Shown one piece after another: positions 27,541-27,788 of a DNA stretch of 27,788 bases. The position numbers and the translations under genes were made by a program. The stretch spans positions 1 to 27,788 of the forward strand of contig JANTGD010000008.1 of the NCBI GenBank assembly GCA_024763135.1. Reading direction: 5' to 3'. Position 1 is the stretch's first letter; every line of letters begins with the position of its first letter. The stretch comes from Thiotrichales bacterium (GTDB taxonomy: Bacteria; Pseudomonadota; Gammaproteobacteria; UWMA-0217). The notes under the pieces are model-generated. The model ran no database searches, was not told the origin of the DNA, and saw only the letters and a list, made by a program, of their open reading frames with translations.

Positions 27541-27788
27541 TCGCGTGTGGCAACCTCCGTTTGAAAAGCATCTTGACGGTAACGGCGCGTAATCACTCAC
27601 CAAGCTGCTTACAGAATGCTTTCGGGTCGGCACTAAGAAACGGGTTTACGATTGGGTTTAAGCTCAAACGGGTATTTATCTTTACGCCGCTATGTACTAG
27701 TACCTCGTCCAGTTTAAAATGACGGACTCAGCGCTTTTGTGATGCTGCGCATCAAGGCGCAGTGCGCAGGCAATGGCAGCGTCCTTGG

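Larger units (their letters stand above)
26997..27788. other. Gene-poor region upstream of hemL
   Basis: Nearly 800 bases have no convincing coding sequence. They contain a candidate hemL promoter, a GGTAGT/ACTACC hairpin (27067-27089) followed by the palindrome GCCCAATTTGGGC (27100-27112), the MITE-like element at 27148-27307, the pyrimidine/purine inverted repeat near 27508-27540, and more palindromes at the right edge. The window may end inside another repeat. Confidence 0.6.

Noticed and set aside
27344..27722. Open frames ending in FFWFFYLGEQRK and following it
   Set aside because: The peptide comes from what I believe is a recurrent intergenic DNA motif and has no features of a real protein.

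Overview
The window is a chromosomal segment of a gammaproteobacterium outside the Enterobacterales. No RNA gene or taxon marker fixes the genus. The clue is gene order: gyrA, serC, pheA, hisC, tyrA, aroA, cmk, rpsA, ihfB is the aromatic/serine 'supraoperon' known from pseudomonads. It is continued here by lapA-lapB-pyrF-galU, with a mtaD-ubiG-HAD phosphatase block on the other side of gyrA. The base composition looks balanced and most genes are tightly packed with ATGA/GTGA overlaps.

Layout. (1) 1-4069, plus strand: the 3' part of a giant ChpA-like hybrid CheA kinase, followed by an overlapping CheW-domain gene (ChpC-like). This is chemosensory control of type IV pili. The window opens inside a perfect GGAGCA tandem repeat that is in frame and encodes a Gly-Ala linker, so the kinase starts upstream of the window. 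(2) 4055-8094, minus strand: mtaD, ubiG, a HAD phosphatase (best guess MupP) and rmuC, each overlapping or touching the next. They serve methylthioadenosine/SAH deamination, ubiquinone methylation, probable muropeptide recycling and DNA maintenance. (3) 8144-8877, minus strand: an exported OmpA-family peptidoglycan-binding protein with its own terminator. (4) 9202-25253, plus strand: gyrA; then serC, a serA-like dehydrogenase, pheA, hisC, tyrA, aroA and cmk for serine, phenylalanine, tyrosine and chorismate; rpsA; ihfB; lapA-lapB for LPS assembly control; pyrF; galU. (5) 25701-26996, minus strand: hemL, convergent with galU. (6) 26997-27788: no convincing gene, but a 160-bp palindromic MITE-like element flanked by TTAA, a hairpin-forming sequence of a type that recurs between genes, and further palindromes at the window edge.

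Most genes are housekeeping genes. The less ordinary features are the pure hexamer repeat in the chemosensory kinase, the MITE-like element, a serA-like enzyme lacking the usual catalytic glutamate and inserted between serC and pheA, tyrA and aroA as separate overlapping genes rather than a fusion, and structured or palindromic intergenic segments upstream of serC, rpsA, ihfB and galU and between galU and hemL. I see no CRISPR array, tRNA, rRNA, prophage or complete insertion sequence.
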